Counted from the first letter of the stretch, positions 1-8,843 are shown. The stretch is DNA of 64,000 nt from Burkholderiales bacterium (GCA_016191525.1 JACPOK010000019.1:186001-250000); one strand, 5' to 3'. Numbers and translations are program-made. Notes: generated from the sequence alone by a model not told the origin.

Positions 1-520
1 ACATGCGGGCGTAGTCGTTGGCGGCCAGCAGTTCCTCCGCATCCGGGCGGATCAAAAAGTTCATGTAGGCGCTGGCGGCCTGCTGCCGGGGGTTGGAAAC
101 CAGCTCGCGCTGGAAGGTGCCCGGGTGCGGTGAGTTGATGATGGCCAGCTTCTTGATCAGCTGCGGCAGCTGGTTGGCCAGGCCCCAGGCCAGCGCGCCG
201 CCCCAGTCGTGCGCCACCAGGCAGGCGGCGGGCGCGCCCTCGATCTCTATCAACGCGGCGATGTCCTTCACCAGGTGCCTGGGCCGGTAGTCGCTCACCT
301 CGGCGGGCGTGCTTGATTTTTCAAAGCCTCGCAGGTTGGGCGCCACGCAGCGGTAGCCGCCGTTTTCGGCTTTGGAAAAGTGCGCCAGCAGCTCGTCCCA
401 GACAAAGGCCGCTTCGGGGAAGCCGTGCAAGAACACCAGCAGGGGCCGGCCCCTGCTGCCGGCGGCGCGGCAGCTCAGCGTGATTCCGTGGGGCAGGGCT
501 TGCTGGTAGGTGTCGATCAT
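1..520 (-). CDS. alpha/beta hydrolase, epoxide hydrolase-like (partial, cut by window edge)
   Basis: The gene begins with ATG at 520 and runs off the left edge, so only the first 173 codons are visible. The fold is recognisable from the oxyanion-hole motif HGFPEA near residue 36 and the nucleophile elbow AHDWGG, where Asp is the nucleophile. That pattern fits the epoxide hydrolase and haloalkane dehalogenase branch of the family. The catalytic His and the cap domain are mostly outside the window, so the substrate cannot be told. The start codon overlaps the engB stop (ATGA), which suggests co-transcription with engB and translational coupling. Confidence 0.85.
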   Translation of the reverse strand, partial: MIDTYQQALPHGITLSCRAAGSRGRPLLVFLHGFPEAAFVWDELLAHFSKAENGGYRCVAPNLRGFEKSSTPAEVSDYRPRHLVKDIAALIEIEGAPAACLVAHDWGGALAWGLANQLPQLIKKLAIINSPHPGTFQRELVSNPRQQAASAYMNFLIRPDAEELLAANDYARM

Positions 521-1200
521 GGGGCGGGTGTTGGGGTGGGTGTGTCCGGGTGCATCCACTGCCACAGCAGCAGGGCGGTTTCTTCAACGCCCTGCTTTTT
601 CAGGGCAGAAAAGAGTTTCACCTCGCCGCCGCCGGCCTGCAGTCGCGCAATGGACAGCGCCTTTTGCTGCTCGCTGCGATTGAGTTTGTCGGCCTTGGTC
701 AGGAGCAGCAGGAATTTCAGGCCCTCTTCCACCCGGGGGCGTATCACTTCCAGCAATATTTCGTCCAGCTCGGTCATGCCGTGGCGCGGGTCGCACAGCA
801 GCACGATGGCGCGCAGGTTGTCGCGGCTGACCAGGTAATTGGCCATCACCTGCTGCCAGCGGATCTTGTCCTGCTTGGGCACGGCCGCGTAGCCATAGCC
901 GGGCAGGTCGGCCAGCACCGCGTCGGTGATGCCCTGCTTGCCCAGGGTGAACAGGTTGATGCTCTGGGTGCGGCCGGGCGTCTTGGAGGCGAAAGCCAGC
1001 CGTTTTTGCTGCGTCAGGGTGTTGATGCAGGTCGATTTGCCCGCGTTGGAGCGGCCCACAAAGGCGATTTCGGGCGATTCGTGGGTGGGCAAAAACTCCA
1101 GCCGGGGGGCCGTGGTGAGGAATTTGGCGGTGTGAAGCCAGCCCATCGCCACGACGGCGGGGTTCTTGGCTTCAGCGGGGGGGCCCGGGGGCAGGGTCAT
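517..1200 (-). CDS. engB: ribosome biogenesis GTPase EngB (YsxC/YihA)
   Basis: EngB is a TRAFAC-class GTPase needed for late assembly of the large ribosomal subunit. With the ATG at 1200 the product is 227 residues, close to the usual length. The G motifs are in order: Walker A GRSNAGKST at about 49-57, a switch-I region with KTPGRTQ, G3 DLPGYGYA and G4 TKAD. The open frame continues upstream to 1383, but that part is unlike EngB and would run into the divergent cytochrome gene. A later in-frame Met (residue 19) is an alternative start. Divergent from cytochrome c4 across about 80 bases. Confidence 0.93.
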   Translation of the reverse strand: MTLPPGPPAEAKNPAVVAMGWLHTAKFLTTAPRLEFLPTHESPEIAFVGRSNAGKSTCINTLTQQKRLAFASKTPGRTQSINLFTLGKQGITDAVLADLPGYGYAAVPKQDKIRWQQVMANYLVSRDNLRAIVLLCDPRHGMTELDEILLEVIRPRVEEGLKFLLLLTKADKLNRSEQQKALSIARLQAGGGEVKLFSALKKQGVEETALLLWQWMHPDTPTPTPAP

Positions 1201-1241
1201 TGGGAGCTTTGGAGTTGCGGGGAAACCCGGGTGGGGCATTG

Positions 1242-1247
1242 TAGAAT
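1242..1247 (+). promoter_or_regulatory. possible -10 box of cytochrome c4 gene
   Basis: TAGAAT followed by C lies 34 bases before the cytochrome c4 start. The -35 is not obvious; TTGCGG at 1215-1220 would be 21 bases away, which is too far for a good sigma-70 promoter. Called mainly because the same TANAATC box recurs before other genes here. Confidence 0.35.
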
Positions 1248-1280
1248 CATGAGGTTTTGCGCCAATAAACCGAATCCGAT

Positions 1281-1958
1281 ATGAAGTTGCTCGCCTCCCT
1301 GTTGATGGCTGCCTCGCTGGCAGCTTCTGTCCTCTCCGCCTCCGCCGCAGAGGAAAAGCCCGCTGCCGGCCATGGCGCGGCACCCGCAGCCGCGGCCGCC
1401 CCGGCGCCCGCCGCGGCCAAGCCGGACCTCACCGCCGGTGAAGCCAAGTTCACCGCCATGTGCGTTTCCTGCCACGGCGCGGGGGGCAATTCCGGTACGC
1501 CCGCCAACCCCAAACTGGCCCAGCAGCACACCGACTACATCTACAAGCAGCTGCAGGAATTCAAGGCCGGCAAGCGCCCGAACCCGATCATGATGCCGAT
1601 GGCGGCCCAGCTGAGCGACGCCGACATGAAGAACATCGCAGCCTACGTCGGCAGCCAGAAGGCCAAGGCCGGCTTCGCCAAGGACAAGGAACTGGTTGCC
1701 ACGGGCGAGCGCATCTACCGCGGCGGCATCGCCGACCGCCAGATCGCCGCCTGCGCCGGCTGCCACAGCCCCAACGGCGCCGGCATTCCGGCCCAGTACC
1801 CCCGCCTGTCGGGCCAGCACGCCGACTACACGGCCGCCCAGCTCACCGGCTTCCGTGACGGCGCCCGCAAGAACAGCCCGCAGATGGCGCAGATCGCCGC
1901 CAAGCTGAATGACCGCGAAATCCGTGCGGTGGCCGACTACATCGCCGGCCTGCGCTGA
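1281..1958 (+). CDS. diheme cytochrome c4
   Basis: Periplasmic diheme c-type cytochrome that carries electrons between the bc1 complex and terminal oxidases. The 225-residue product has a Sec signal peptide (cleavage probably after SASA, about residue 22), an Ala/Pro-rich linker and two homologous cytochrome domains. Heme-attachment motifs are CVSCH at 61-65 and CAGCH at 158-162, with candidate axial methionines in the MMPMAA and SPQMAQ segments. The two-domain layout and length are those of cytochrome c4. It lies upstream of the ResB/CcsB heme-ligation genes, but a strong terminator separates them. Confidence 0.93.
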   Translation: MKLLASLLMAASLAASVLSASAAEEKPAAGHGAAPAAAAAPAPAAAKPDLTAGEAKFTAMCVSCHGAGGNSGTPANPKLAQQHTDYIYKQLQEFKAGKRPNPIMMPMAAQLSDADMKNIAAYVGSQKAKAGFAKDKELVATGERIYRGGIADRQIAACAGCHSPNGAGIPAQYPRLSGQHADYTAAQLTGFRDGARKNSPQMAQIAAKLNDREIRAVADYIAGLR

Positions 1959-2004
1959 AGGCGCGCGGCCGTTTGAACTAACCGCCGAAAAACCAACCTA
2001 AAAC

Positions 2005-2040
2005 AAGGCGGGCGCCTCCCCGGAGGGCCCGCCTTTTTTT
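2005..2040 (+). terminator. rho-independent terminator after cytochrome c4
   Basis: Stem AAGGCGGGC (2005-2013) pairs perfectly with GCCCGCCTT (2027-2035); the 13-base loop can pair further. It is followed by a run of T. It lies 46 bases past the cytochrome c4 stop and 15 bases before resB. Confidence 0.88.
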
Positions 2041-2055
2041 GTTTCGCCAAAGTCC

Positions 2056-4197
2056 ATGTCCGCCAGCACCCAAGGCATCCGCGTCCGCACCGGCTCACCG
2101 CAGCTGCGCGCCGCCGTGGAGCTGCTGTCGTCGATGCGGTTCTCGATCTCGCTGCTGACGGTCATCTGCATCGCCTCGGTCATCGGCACCGTGCTCAAGC
2201 AGCACGAGCCGCTGGGCAACTACATCAACCAGTTCGGCCCGTTCTGGACCGGCGTGTTCACAGCGGTGCAGCTGAATGGGGTGTACAGCGCCTGGTGGTT
2301 CCTGCTGATCCTGGCCTTCCTGGTGATGAGCACGTCCCTCTGCATCGCGCGCAACGCGCCCAAGATCCTGGTGGACCTGAAGACCTTCAAGGAAAACATG
2401 CGCGAGCAAAGCCTGAAGGCTTTCCACCACCGCGCGCAGGCCGATTTGCCCGAGGCGGCAGAAGCGGCGGCGGTGCGCATCGGCAAGACGCTGGCCGGCG
2501 GCGGCTGGAAGGTCAAGCTGCAGCAGCGAGAGACACAGGGAGGTGTGGGCTGGATGGTGGCGGCCAAGGCCGGCGCGGCCAACAAGCTGGGCTACATCGC
2601 CGCGCACAGCGCCATCGTGCTGGTGTGCCTGGGCGGCCTGATGGACGGCGACCTGATCGTGCGGGCCCAGATGCTGCTGGGCGGAAAGACCCCCTACAAC
2701 GGCGGCGGCATGATCGCCGACGTCAAGCCCGAGCACCGGCTGCCGCCTTCCAACCCCACCTTCCGCGGCAACATTTTGGTGGCCGAGGGCACGCAGTCCA
2801 GCACCGCCATCCTGAACCAGGAAGGCGGCGTGGTGCTGCAGGACCTGCCGTTCACCATCGAGCTGAAGAAGTTCATCGTGGAGTTCTATTCCACCGGCAT
2901 GCCCAAGCTGTTTGCCAGTGAAATCATCATCCACGACAAGGAAACCGGCGAGGCCCGCCCGGCGCGGGTGGAAGTGAACCACCCGGCCAGCTCGCACGGC
3001 ATCGAGATCTACCAGAGCAGCTTTGACGACGGCGGCTCCACCGTCAAGCTCAAGGCCGTGCCCATGAACGCGGCCAGCAAGCCGTTCGAGATTGAGGGCG
3101 TCATCGGCGGCAGCTCGCAGCTCACCCGCGGTGCGGGCGACGGCGCCGACAAGCTCACGTTGGAATACACCGGCCTGCGCGTGATCAACGTCGAGAACTT
3201 CGGCGGCGCCGGCGCGGCAGAGGGCACCAGCGGCGCCGATGTGCGCAAGGTGGATTTGCGCGGCGCGATCGATTCGCGGCTGGGCGCGGCCAACAAGACC
3301 GCCACCAAGAAAGAGCTGCGCAACGTCGGCCCCAGCATCAGCTACAAGCTGCGCGACGGGGCCGGCCAGGCGCGTGAATTCAACAACTACATGCTGCCGG
3401 TGGACATGGGTGACGGCGGCGTGCCGGTGTACTTGATGGGCATGCGCGAAAACCCTTCGGAAAGCTTCCGCTACCTGCGCATGCCGGCCGACGACCAGGG
3501 CAACATGGACGGCTTCGTGCAGCTGCGCCTGGCCTTGATGGATGCGGCGCTGCGCGACAAGGCGGTGCGCCGCTATGCCTCCAAGGCCACCGATGTGGCG
3601 CGGCCGGAGTTGGCGGGGCAGCTCGCCGTTTCCGCCGGCAAGGCGCTGGCGCTGTTCGCGGGGGCGGAAATCGTCAAGGACGGCAAGGCCACCGGCGGCC
3701 TGCAGGCGATTTCGGAATTCATGGAAGCCAACGTGCCCGAGGCCGAACGTGCCCGCGCCGGCGAGGTGCTGGTGCGCATCCTGAGCGGCGCGCTGTTCGA
3801 GCTGGTGCAGCTTACGCGCGAGCGCGACGGGCTCAAGCCGCTCGCGCCCAGCGAAAAGACCCAGGGCTTCATGAACCAGGCCGTGCTGGCGCTCTCCGAC
3901 GCGCAGCTGTACCCGGCGCCGGTGGCCTTCCAGCTGCAGGATTTCAAGCAGGTGCAGGCCAGCGTGTTCCAGGTCACGCGCGGGCCCGGCAAGAACGTGG
4001 TTTACCTGGGCTGCGCCTTGCTGATATTGGGGGTTTTTGCGATGCTGTATGTTCGTGAACGCCGCGTCTGGGTGTGGCTGGCGCCCGAAGGCGATGCATC
4101 GCGCGCCACGATGGCGCTGTCCAGCAACCGCCCGACCATGGATACCGACCGCGAATTCGCGCTGCTCAAGGACAAACTGATGGGGATCAAGCCATGA
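2056..4197 (+). CDS. resB: cytochrome c biogenesis protein ResB (Ccs1)
   Basis: ResB and its partner CcsB/CcsA form the System II heme-delivery and ligation complex, which attaches heme to CxxCH motifs in the periplasm. The 713-residue protein shows the family topology: membrane segments near 24-46, 72-98 and 178-198, a large periplasmic domain, and a final membrane segment near 650-668 before a short cytoplasmic tail. The large loop has a long insertion rich in charged residues around 340-620, and the total length is common for betaproteobacterial ResB. The stop overlaps the ccsB start (ATGA), so the two are coupled. Confidence 0.93.
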   Translation: MSASTQGIRVRTGSPQLRAAVELLSSMRFSISLLTVICIASVIGTVLKQHEPLGNYINQFGPFWTGVFTAVQLNGVYSAWWFLLILAFLVMSTSLCIARNAPKILVDLKTFKENMREQSLKAFHHRAQADLPEAAEAAAVRIGKTLAGGGWKVKLQQRETQGGVGWMVAAKAGAANKLGYIAAHSAIVLVCLGGLMDGDLIVRAQMLLGGKTPYNGGGMIADVKPEHRLPPSNPTFRGNILVAEGTQSSTAILNQEGGVVLQDLPFTIELKKFIVEFYSTGMPKLFASEIIIHDKETGEARPARVEVNHPASSHGIEIYQSSFDDGGSTVKLKAVPMNAASKPFEIEGVIGGSSQLTRGAGDGADKLTLEYTGLRVINVENFGGAGAAEGTSGADVRKVDLRGAIDSRLGAANKTATKKELRNVGPSISYKLRDGAGQAREFNNYMLPVDMGDGGVPVYLMGMRENPSESFRYLRMPADDQGNMDGFVQLRLALMDAALRDKAVRRYASKATDVARPELAGQLAVSAGKALALFAGAEIVKDGKATGGLQAISEFMEANVPEAERARAGEVLVRILSGALFELVQLTRERDGLKPLAPSEKTQGFMNQAVLALSDAQLYPAPVAFQLQDFKQVQASVFQVTRGPGKNVVYLGCALLILGVFAMLYVRERRVWVWLAPEGDASRATMALSSNRPTMDTDREFALLKDKLMGIKP

Positions 4198-5534
4198 CCA
4201 CCGCCACGACCACCACCGACACGCCTTCCATCACGCTGAACGAAGGCTTCTTCTCGCGCCGCAACTGGTTCGACTGGCTGTTCGCCGCCATCGTGGTCGC
4301 GGGCGGCTTGTTTGCCTTCTCGCGTTACTCGGCTTACATGGACGTGTACGAAAAGGGCATCCTGGTCGCCGCCATGCCGGCGGCCATCTGGATCGGCTGG
4401 TTCTGGCGCCCGCTGCGGGTGCTGATGCTGGCGGCGGCGGCATTCGCGCTGCTGGGCATCGCTTCTTACCAAAGCAGCCTGGCGCGCGCGGAAAGCGTGT
4501 TCTGGCTGAAGTACTTCCTGTCCAGCCAGTCGGCCATCCTGTGGATGAGCATGCTGTTCTTCATGAGCACGGTGTTTTACTGGATCGCCATGTTCTCGCG
4601 CGGCCAGAGCGCCGCCATGTCGCTGATCGGCTCGCGCCTGGCCTGGGTGGCCGTGGGCATGGCCCTCATTGGCACGCTGGTGCGCTGGTACGAGAGCTAC
4701 CTGATCGGCGCGGACATCGGCCACATCCCCGTGAGCAACCTGTACGAAGTGTTCGTGCTGTTCTGCTGGCTGACCACCACCTTCTACCTGTACTTCGAAG
4801 ACCAGTACAAGACGCGGGCCCTGGGCGGCTTCGTGATGCTGGTGGTGAGCGCAGCCGTCGGCTTTTTGCTCTGGTACACCGTGGTGCGCGAGGCGCACGA
4901 AATCCAGCCGCTGGTGCCGGCCCTGAAAAGCTGGTGGATGAAGCTGCACGTGCCCGCCAACTTCATCGGCTACGGCACTTTCTCGCTCTCGGCCATGGTG
5001 GCCTTTGCCTACCTGATCAAGCAGCAGGCGGCCGAGAAAAAGTGGTACCGGCTGACGCCGCTGTGGCTGCTGGGCATGGCCCTGTGCTTCGTGCCCATCG
5101 CCTTCCGCCAGCGCGGCATTGCCGAAGCCGGCGGCAGCTACTGGCTGGGCTACGCGGCGGTGTCGTCGCTGATCGCCCTGGGCATCCTGCTGGGGCGCAA
5201 GCGCATTGCCGAAAACCTGCCCAGCTTCGAGATCCTGGACGACGTGATGTACAAGTCCATCGCGGTGGGCTTCGCCTTCTTCACCATCGCCACCGTGCTG
5301 GGCGCCCTGTGGGCGGCCGAGGCCTGGGGCGGCTACTGGAGCTGGGACCCCAAGGAAACCTGGGCGCTGATCGTCTGGCTGAATTACGCGGCCTGGCTGC
5401 ACATGCGCCTGATGAAGGGCCTGCGCGGCACCGTGTCGGCCTGGTGGGCGCTGGTGGGGCTGGCGGTGACGACTTTCGCCTTCCTGGGGGTGAACATGTT
5501 TCTTTCGGGGCTGCACAGTTACGGGACATTGTGA
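4194..5534 (+). CDS. ccsB: cytochrome c biogenesis protein CcsB (ResC/CcsA)
   Basis: This is the heme-handling membrane partner of ResB in System II cytochrome c maturation. The 446-residue protein is highly hydrophobic, with about eight or nine membrane helices, and carries the tryptophan-rich WWD heme-binding motif (WGGYWSWDPKETW) near residues 378-390. Conserved His residues suitable as heme ligands occur in flanking helices. The ATG at 4194 overlaps the resB stop. The open frame extends upstream to 4074, but that part lies inside resB and is not needed. Confidence 0.93.
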   Translation: MTTATTTTDTPSITLNEGFFSRRNWFDWLFAAIVVAGGLFAFSRYSAYMDVYEKGILVAAMPAAIWIGWFWRPLRVLMLAAAAFALLGIASYQSSLARAESVFWLKYFLSSQSAILWMSMLFFMSTVFYWIAMFSRGQSAAMSLIGSRLAWVAVGMALIGTLVRWYESYLIGADIGHIPVSNLYEVFVLFCWLTTTFYLYFEDQYKTRALGGFVMLVVSAAVGFLLWYTVVREAHEIQPLVPALKSWWMKLHVPANFIGYGTFSLSAMVAFAYLIKQQAAEKKWYRLTPLWLLGMALCFVPIAFRQRGIAEAGGSYWLGYAAVSSLIALGILLGRKRIAENLPSFEILDDVMYKSIAVGFAFFTIATVLGALWAAEAWGGYWSWDPKETWALIVWLNYAAWLHMRLMKGLRGTVSAWWALVGLAVTTFAFLGVNMFLSGLHSYGTL

Positions 5535-5548
5535 GACCTTGCGGGCCG

Positions 5549-5583
5549 GACCACGATTTGCATAGCAAATGTGCTCGGGCCTC
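5549..5583 (+). repeat. imperfect hairpin downstream of ccsB
   Basis: The core is a perfect dyad, ATTTGC and GCAAAT separated by ATA (5567-5581 region), inside a longer imperfect pairing of GGCCGGACCAC with GTGCTCGGGCC. No T run follows, so it is not a standard intrinsic terminator. It could be a stabilising hairpin at the 3' end of the resB-ccsB transcript or a dispersed repeat. Confidence 0.4.
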
Positions 5584-5593
5584 AACTCATTGA

Positions 5594-5608
5594 AACTCTG
5601 TAAGAGTT
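5594..5608 (+). promoter_or_regulatory. small dyad upstream of msrP (possible operator)
   Basis: AACTCT and AGAGTT are perfect inverted arms around GTA. A TTGAAA hexamer (5590-5595) overlaps the left arm, but no good -10 follows at 16-18 bases. The position, 44 bases before the msrP start, suits a regulator site for msrPQ; no regulator gene is nearby to support this. Confidence 0.3.
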
Positions 5609-5651
5609 GCCAGCGTATTCAGACCAACGGCCACGTACAAGGATTCTTCCG

Positions 5652-6647
5652 ATGCTGATCAAGACCCAACGAGACGGTTTCATCCACCCGGCTTCCAGCG
5701 AGATCACGCCGCAATTGGTCTACCAGGGCCGGCGCGAGATGATGAAGCTGATGGCCACCGGCGCGGCCGGGGCGGCCATGGCCTCCTGGGCGGGGCGCCA
5801 GGCGCTGGCGCAGGCGGCCCGGCCCGGCAAGGGCACGGCCATCAACACTGTCAAATCCGCGGTGCCCGGCGCGATCACCATGGACAAGGTGACCGAGTAC
5901 AAGGACGCCAGCACCTACAACAATTTCTACGAGTTCGGCACCGACAAGGCCGACCCGGCCAAGAACGCCCACACCCTGAAGACCACGCCGTGGACCGTGG
6001 AAGTGGACGGGCTGGTGAAAAAGCCCGCGAAGTACACGCTGGAAGACCTGATGAAGCTCAGCGCGCAGGAAGAGCGCATCTACCGCTTGCGCTGCGTCGA
6101 GGGCTGGTCGATGGTGGTTCCGTGGGTGGGGTATTCGCTCAGCAAACTGCTGGAAAAAGTGGAGCCGCTCCCCAACGCCAAGTACGTGGAGTTCATCACC
6201 CAGGCCGATCCCAAGACCATGCCGTTTGTCGGCTCGCGCGTGCTGGACTGGCCCTATGCCGAAGGCCTGCGCATCGACGAGGCCATGCACCCGCTGACGC
6301 TGCTGGCGTTCGGCATGTACGGCGAGACGCTGCCCAACCAGAACGGCGCGCCGGTGCGCCTCGTGGTGCCGTGGAAGTACGGCTTCAAGAGCGCCAAGAC
6401 GCTGGTTCGCATCCGCTTCACCGACAAGGAGCCGAAGACGGCCTGGAACAAGGCAGCCGCCAATGAATACGGCTTTTATTCCAACGTGAATCCCGACGTG
6501 GACCACCCGCGCTGGAGCCAGTCCACCGAGCGCCGCATCGGCGAGGACGGCCTGTTCGCCAAGAAGCGCAAGACGCTGATGTTCAACGGCTACGAGCCGC
6601 AGGTCGGCCAGCTGTATGCGGGCATGGACCTGAAGAAGAACTTCTGA
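5652..6647 (+). CDS. msrP: protein-methionine-sulfoxide reductase catalytic subunit MsrP (YedY)
   Basis: MsrP is the periplasmic molybdopterin enzyme that reduces methionine sulfoxide in oxidised envelope proteins. The 331-residue precursor has a twin-arginine signal (GRREMMKLM followed by an Ala/Gly-rich core, cleaved near ALAQA). The molybdenum-ligating Cys is C148 in [11 protein letters not shown], and the sulfite-oxidase-type fold motifs follow ([11 protein letters not shown]). The ATG at 5652 was chosen because the twin-arginine region then sits about 30 residues in, normal for MsrP. It is followed after 4 bases by msrQ, its membrane electron donor. Export would use the tatABC genes at 47064-48548. 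Confidence 0.95.
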   Translation: MLIKTQRDGFIHPASSEITPQLVYQGRREMMKLMATGAAGAAMASWAGRQALAQAARPGKGTAINTVKSAVPGAITMDKVTEYKDASTYNNFYEFGTDKADPAKNAHTLKTTPWTVEVDGLVKKPAKYTLEDLMKLSAQEERIYRLRCVEGWSMVVPWVGYSLSKLLEKVEPLPNAKYVEFITQADPKTMPFVGSRVLDWPYAEGLRIDEAMHPLTLLAFGMYGETLPNQNGAPVRLVVPWKYGFKSAKTLVRIRFTDKEPKTAWNKAAANEYGFYSNVNPDVDHPRWSQSTERRIGEDGLFAKKRKTLMFNGYEPQVGQLYAGMDLKKNF

Positions 6648-6651
6648 AGCC

Positions 6652-7311
6652 ATGACCAAGGCCGGCCTGGGCAAGGCGCTGCTGCACCCGGCGGCGAAGG
6701 TGGTGCTGTTCATCGTGGCGCTGCTGCCGTTCGCGTGGCTGATGTACGGCGCCTTTACCAACAACCTGGGCGCCAACCCTGCCGAATACCTGATCCGGTC
6801 CACCGGCGACTGGACGCTGCGCTTTTTGTGCATCACGCTGGCGGTGACGCCGATGCGCGTGATCGCCGGCCTGCCCACGCTGGCGCGCTTTCGCCGCATG
6901 CTGGGCCTGTTCGTGTACTTCTACGTGGTGATGCACCTGCTGAGCTACAGCTGGTTCGACATGGGCTTTGACGTGGCCGACATCGCCAAGGACATTGCCA
7001 AGCGGCCCTTCATCCTGGTGGGCTTCAGCGGCTTCCTGCTGCTGACACCGCTGGCGCTGACCTCGTTCAACCGCGCGGTGAAGGCGATGGGCGCCAAACG
7101 CTGGCAGGCGCTGCACAAGCTGGTGTATGTGATCGCCGGGCTGGGGCTGCTGCACTTTTTCTGGATGCGCGCAGGCAAGAACAACTTTGCCGAGGTGGCG
7201 GTCTACGCCGCCATCATCGCGCTGCTGCTGGGCTGGCGCGTGGCCCAGTTCACGAAGAAAAAACGGCTGCAGAGCGCACCAGCTGTGCGTGGACAGCTAT
7301 CGAAACAATAG
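6652..7311 (+). CDS. msrQ: MsrQ (YedZ), heme b membrane subunit of MsrPQ
   Basis: MsrQ passes electrons from the quinone pool or a flavin reductase to MsrP. The 219-residue protein has six predicted membrane helices and the conserved heme-ligand histidines (YVVMHLLSYSWF, LHKLVYVIAG and GLLHFFWMR regions). The last 19 codons and the TAG stop lie within copy A of the 60-bp palindromic repeat; the TAG is formed by the ATAGC arm. The C-terminal sequence TKKKRLQSAPAVRGQLSKQ is therefore repeat-encoded and probably a neutral tail after the last helix. Confidence 0.94.
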   Translation: MTKAGLGKALLHPAAKVVLFIVALLPFAWLMYGAFTNNLGANPAEYLIRSTGDWTLRFLCITLAVTPMRVIAGLPTLARFRRMLGLFVYFYVVMHLLSYSWFDMGFDVADIAKDIAKRPFILVGFSGFLLLTPLALTSFNRAVKAMGAKRWQALHKLVYVIAGLGLLHFFWMRAGKNNFAEVAVYAAIIALLLGWRVAQFTKKKRLQSAPAVRGQLSKQ

Positions 7312-7312
7312 C
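7253..7312 (-). repeat. 60-bp palindromic element, copy A (inside msrQ 3' end)
   Basis: The palindrome is GCTAT (7296-7300), a 7-base loop and ATAGC (7308-7312), with the GC-rich tail on the left, so it is in minus orientation. The tail, read on the minus strand, shares the CTGCAGCCG-TTTT block with copy C at hisD. It covers the last 19 sense codons and the stop of msrQ. Confidence 0.75.
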
Positions 7313-7314
7313 AA

Positions 7315-8592
7315 TCAGGGGACCAGGCGTTCCCTGAGCATCTGGTCGCCAGCGCTTTCGCGCTCGCGGATCAAGGTGGCCTTGCCGCCATCCACCAGCA
7401 CTTCGGCGGCGCGGCCGCGGGTGTTGTAGTTGCTGGCCATGCTCATGCAATAGGCACCGGCCGACATCACGGCAAGCAGGTCACCGGCGTGGGTGTTCAG
7501 CGCGCGGTCATGGCCGATCCAGTCGCCGCTTTCGCACACCGGGCCCACCACGTCGCACAGCAGGGTGGCGCCCTCGCGCGCATTCACCGGCACGATTTCG
7601 TGGAAGGCCTGGTACATCGCGGGGCGCGGCAGGTCGTTCATGGCTGCGTCGATGATGCAGAAGTTCTTCTGCTCGCCGGGCTTCATGTACAGCACCTCGG
7701 TCAGGCACACGCCGGCGTTGCCCACCAGCGAGCGCCCGGGCTCGATCATGAATTGCCGGTCGCCGAAGCCGCGCGCGTCCAGCTTGGCGAACAGCTGCGC
7801 CCACAGTGCGTCGGCCGCGGGCGGCTGCACGCCGCTGTAGTTGATGCCCAGGCCGCCGCCGAAGTCGATGTGGCGAAGCGGGATGCCGGCCGCCTCGATG
7901 GCCTGCACCAGGTCGAGCACGCGGTCCATCGCGTCCAGGTAGGGGCCGTTCTCGGTGATCTGCGAGCCGATGTGGCAGTCGATCCCGGCCACCTGCAGGC
8001 CGGGCAGCGAGGCGGCGCGCTTGTAGGTCTGCAGCGTGCGCTCGTGCGCCACGCCGAACTTGTTGCCCTTCAGGCCGGTGGAGATGTAGGGGTGGGTCTT
8101 TGGGTCCACGTTGGGGTTGACGCGGATGCTCACCTGCGCGGTCTTGCCGGCGGCGCAAGCGACCTGGCTCAGCACCTCCAGCTCGGCTTCGCTTTCCACG
8201 TTGAAGCAGCCGATGCCGATGGCCAGCGCCTGCTGCATCTCGGCGCGGGTCTTGCCCACGCCGGAGAAGATGATGTCGGCCGGCCTGGCGCCGGCGGCAA
8301 GCGCGCGCTCGAGCTCGCCGCCGGAGACGATGTCGAAGCCGCAGCCTGCCTGTGCGAACACCTGCAGCACGGCCAGCGACGAGTTCGCCTTCATGGCGTA
8401 ATGGATTCGCGCCTTGCGCCCTGCAAAGCCGCGCTGGTAGGCGCCCAATGCATCCAGCATCGACGCCTTCGAATAGACGAACAGCGGCGTGCCGTATTGC
8501 CGCGCCAGGTCCGACAGGCGTACGCCCTCGGCGAACAGGTCGGCGCCGCGCCGCTCGAAATGAGGCTGGCCGGGAAGAAGGTAGGCGCTCAT
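7315..8592 (-). CDS. lysA: diaminopimelate decarboxylase LysA
   Basis: LysA removes the carboxyl group of meso-diaminopimelate to give L-lysine, the last step of lysine synthesis. The 425-residue product is a PLP enzyme of the alanine-racemase/ODC fold: the PLP lysine is in HYAMKANSS, glycine-rich phosphate binding is at SGGELERAL and FGGGLGINYSG, and the active-site Cys region is GPVCESGDW. The ATG at 8592 is used because it overlaps the lptM stop (ATGA). The longer frame up to 8820 is out of register with lptM coding and shows no homology. The ends of lysA and msrQ converge 3 bases apart. Confidence 0.95.
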   Translation of the reverse strand: MSAYLLPGQPHFERRGADLFAEGVRLSDLARQYGTPLFVYSKASMLDALGAYQRGFAGRKARIHYAMKANSSLAVLQVFAQAGCGFDIVSGGELERALAAGARPADIIFSGVGKTRAEMQQALAIGIGCFNVESEAELEVLSQVACAAGKTAQVSIRVNPNVDPKTHPYISTGLKGNKFGVAHERTLQTYKRAASLPGLQVAGIDCHIGSQITENGPYLDAMDRVLDLVQAIEAAGIPLRHIDFGGGLGINYSGVQPPAADALWAQLFAKLDARGFGDRQFMIEPGRSLVGNAGVCLTEVLYMKPGEQKNFCIIDAAMNDLPRPAMYQAFHEIVPVNAREGATLLCDVVGPVCESGDWIGHDRALNTHAGDLLAVMSAGAYCMSMASNYNTRGRAAEVLVDGGKATLIRERESAGDQMLRERLVP

Positions 8593-8831
8593 GGCGTGCG
8601 CACCGGGTTGGCCGTGCCGGTGGCCGAAGGCGCGGAAGCGGGCGAGGCGGGGGTGTTCACGGCGGCGGGGCGGATGATCTCCGGCAGCGTCGCGCGGCCG
8701 GTGGAAGCCGGGTCGGTGGGCAGGAAAAGCGGGCCGCGCTGGCCGCAGGCCGCCAGCACGGCGGTGAGGGCGGCGGCGAGGGCAAGCTGCCGGGCGCGGC
8801 GGCTTACTAGAATTTGGCAAACAGTGGACAT
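8589..8831 (-). CDS. lptM: small lipoprotein LptM (YifL-like)
   Basis: LptM helps mature the LptDE lipopolysaccharide translocon in the outer membrane. The 80-residue product has an N-terminal hydrophobic signal and the lipobox LAAC, with Cys29 as the lipidated residue. The signature [10 protein letters not shown] follows at once, and it defines this family. The rest is a Pro/Ala/Thr-rich tail. It overlaps lysA by 4 bases, an arrangement I recall as usual in betaproteobacteria, and is divergent from cyaY with only 12 bases between the starts. Confidence 0.88.
   Translation of the reverse strand: MSTVCQILVSRRARQLALAAALTAVLAACGQRGPLFLPTDPASTGRATLPEIIRPAAVNTPASPASAPSATGTANPVRTP
8808..8813 (+). 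promoter_or_regulatory. possible -10 box for cyaY
   Basis: TAGAAT lies 31 bases before the cyaY start, inside the lptM coding region on the other strand. No convincing -35 was found at 16-18 bases. On the opposite strand TACAAT (8843-8838) is close to the lptM start. Confidence 0.35.
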
Positions 8832-8843
8832 GGTGAAATTGTA

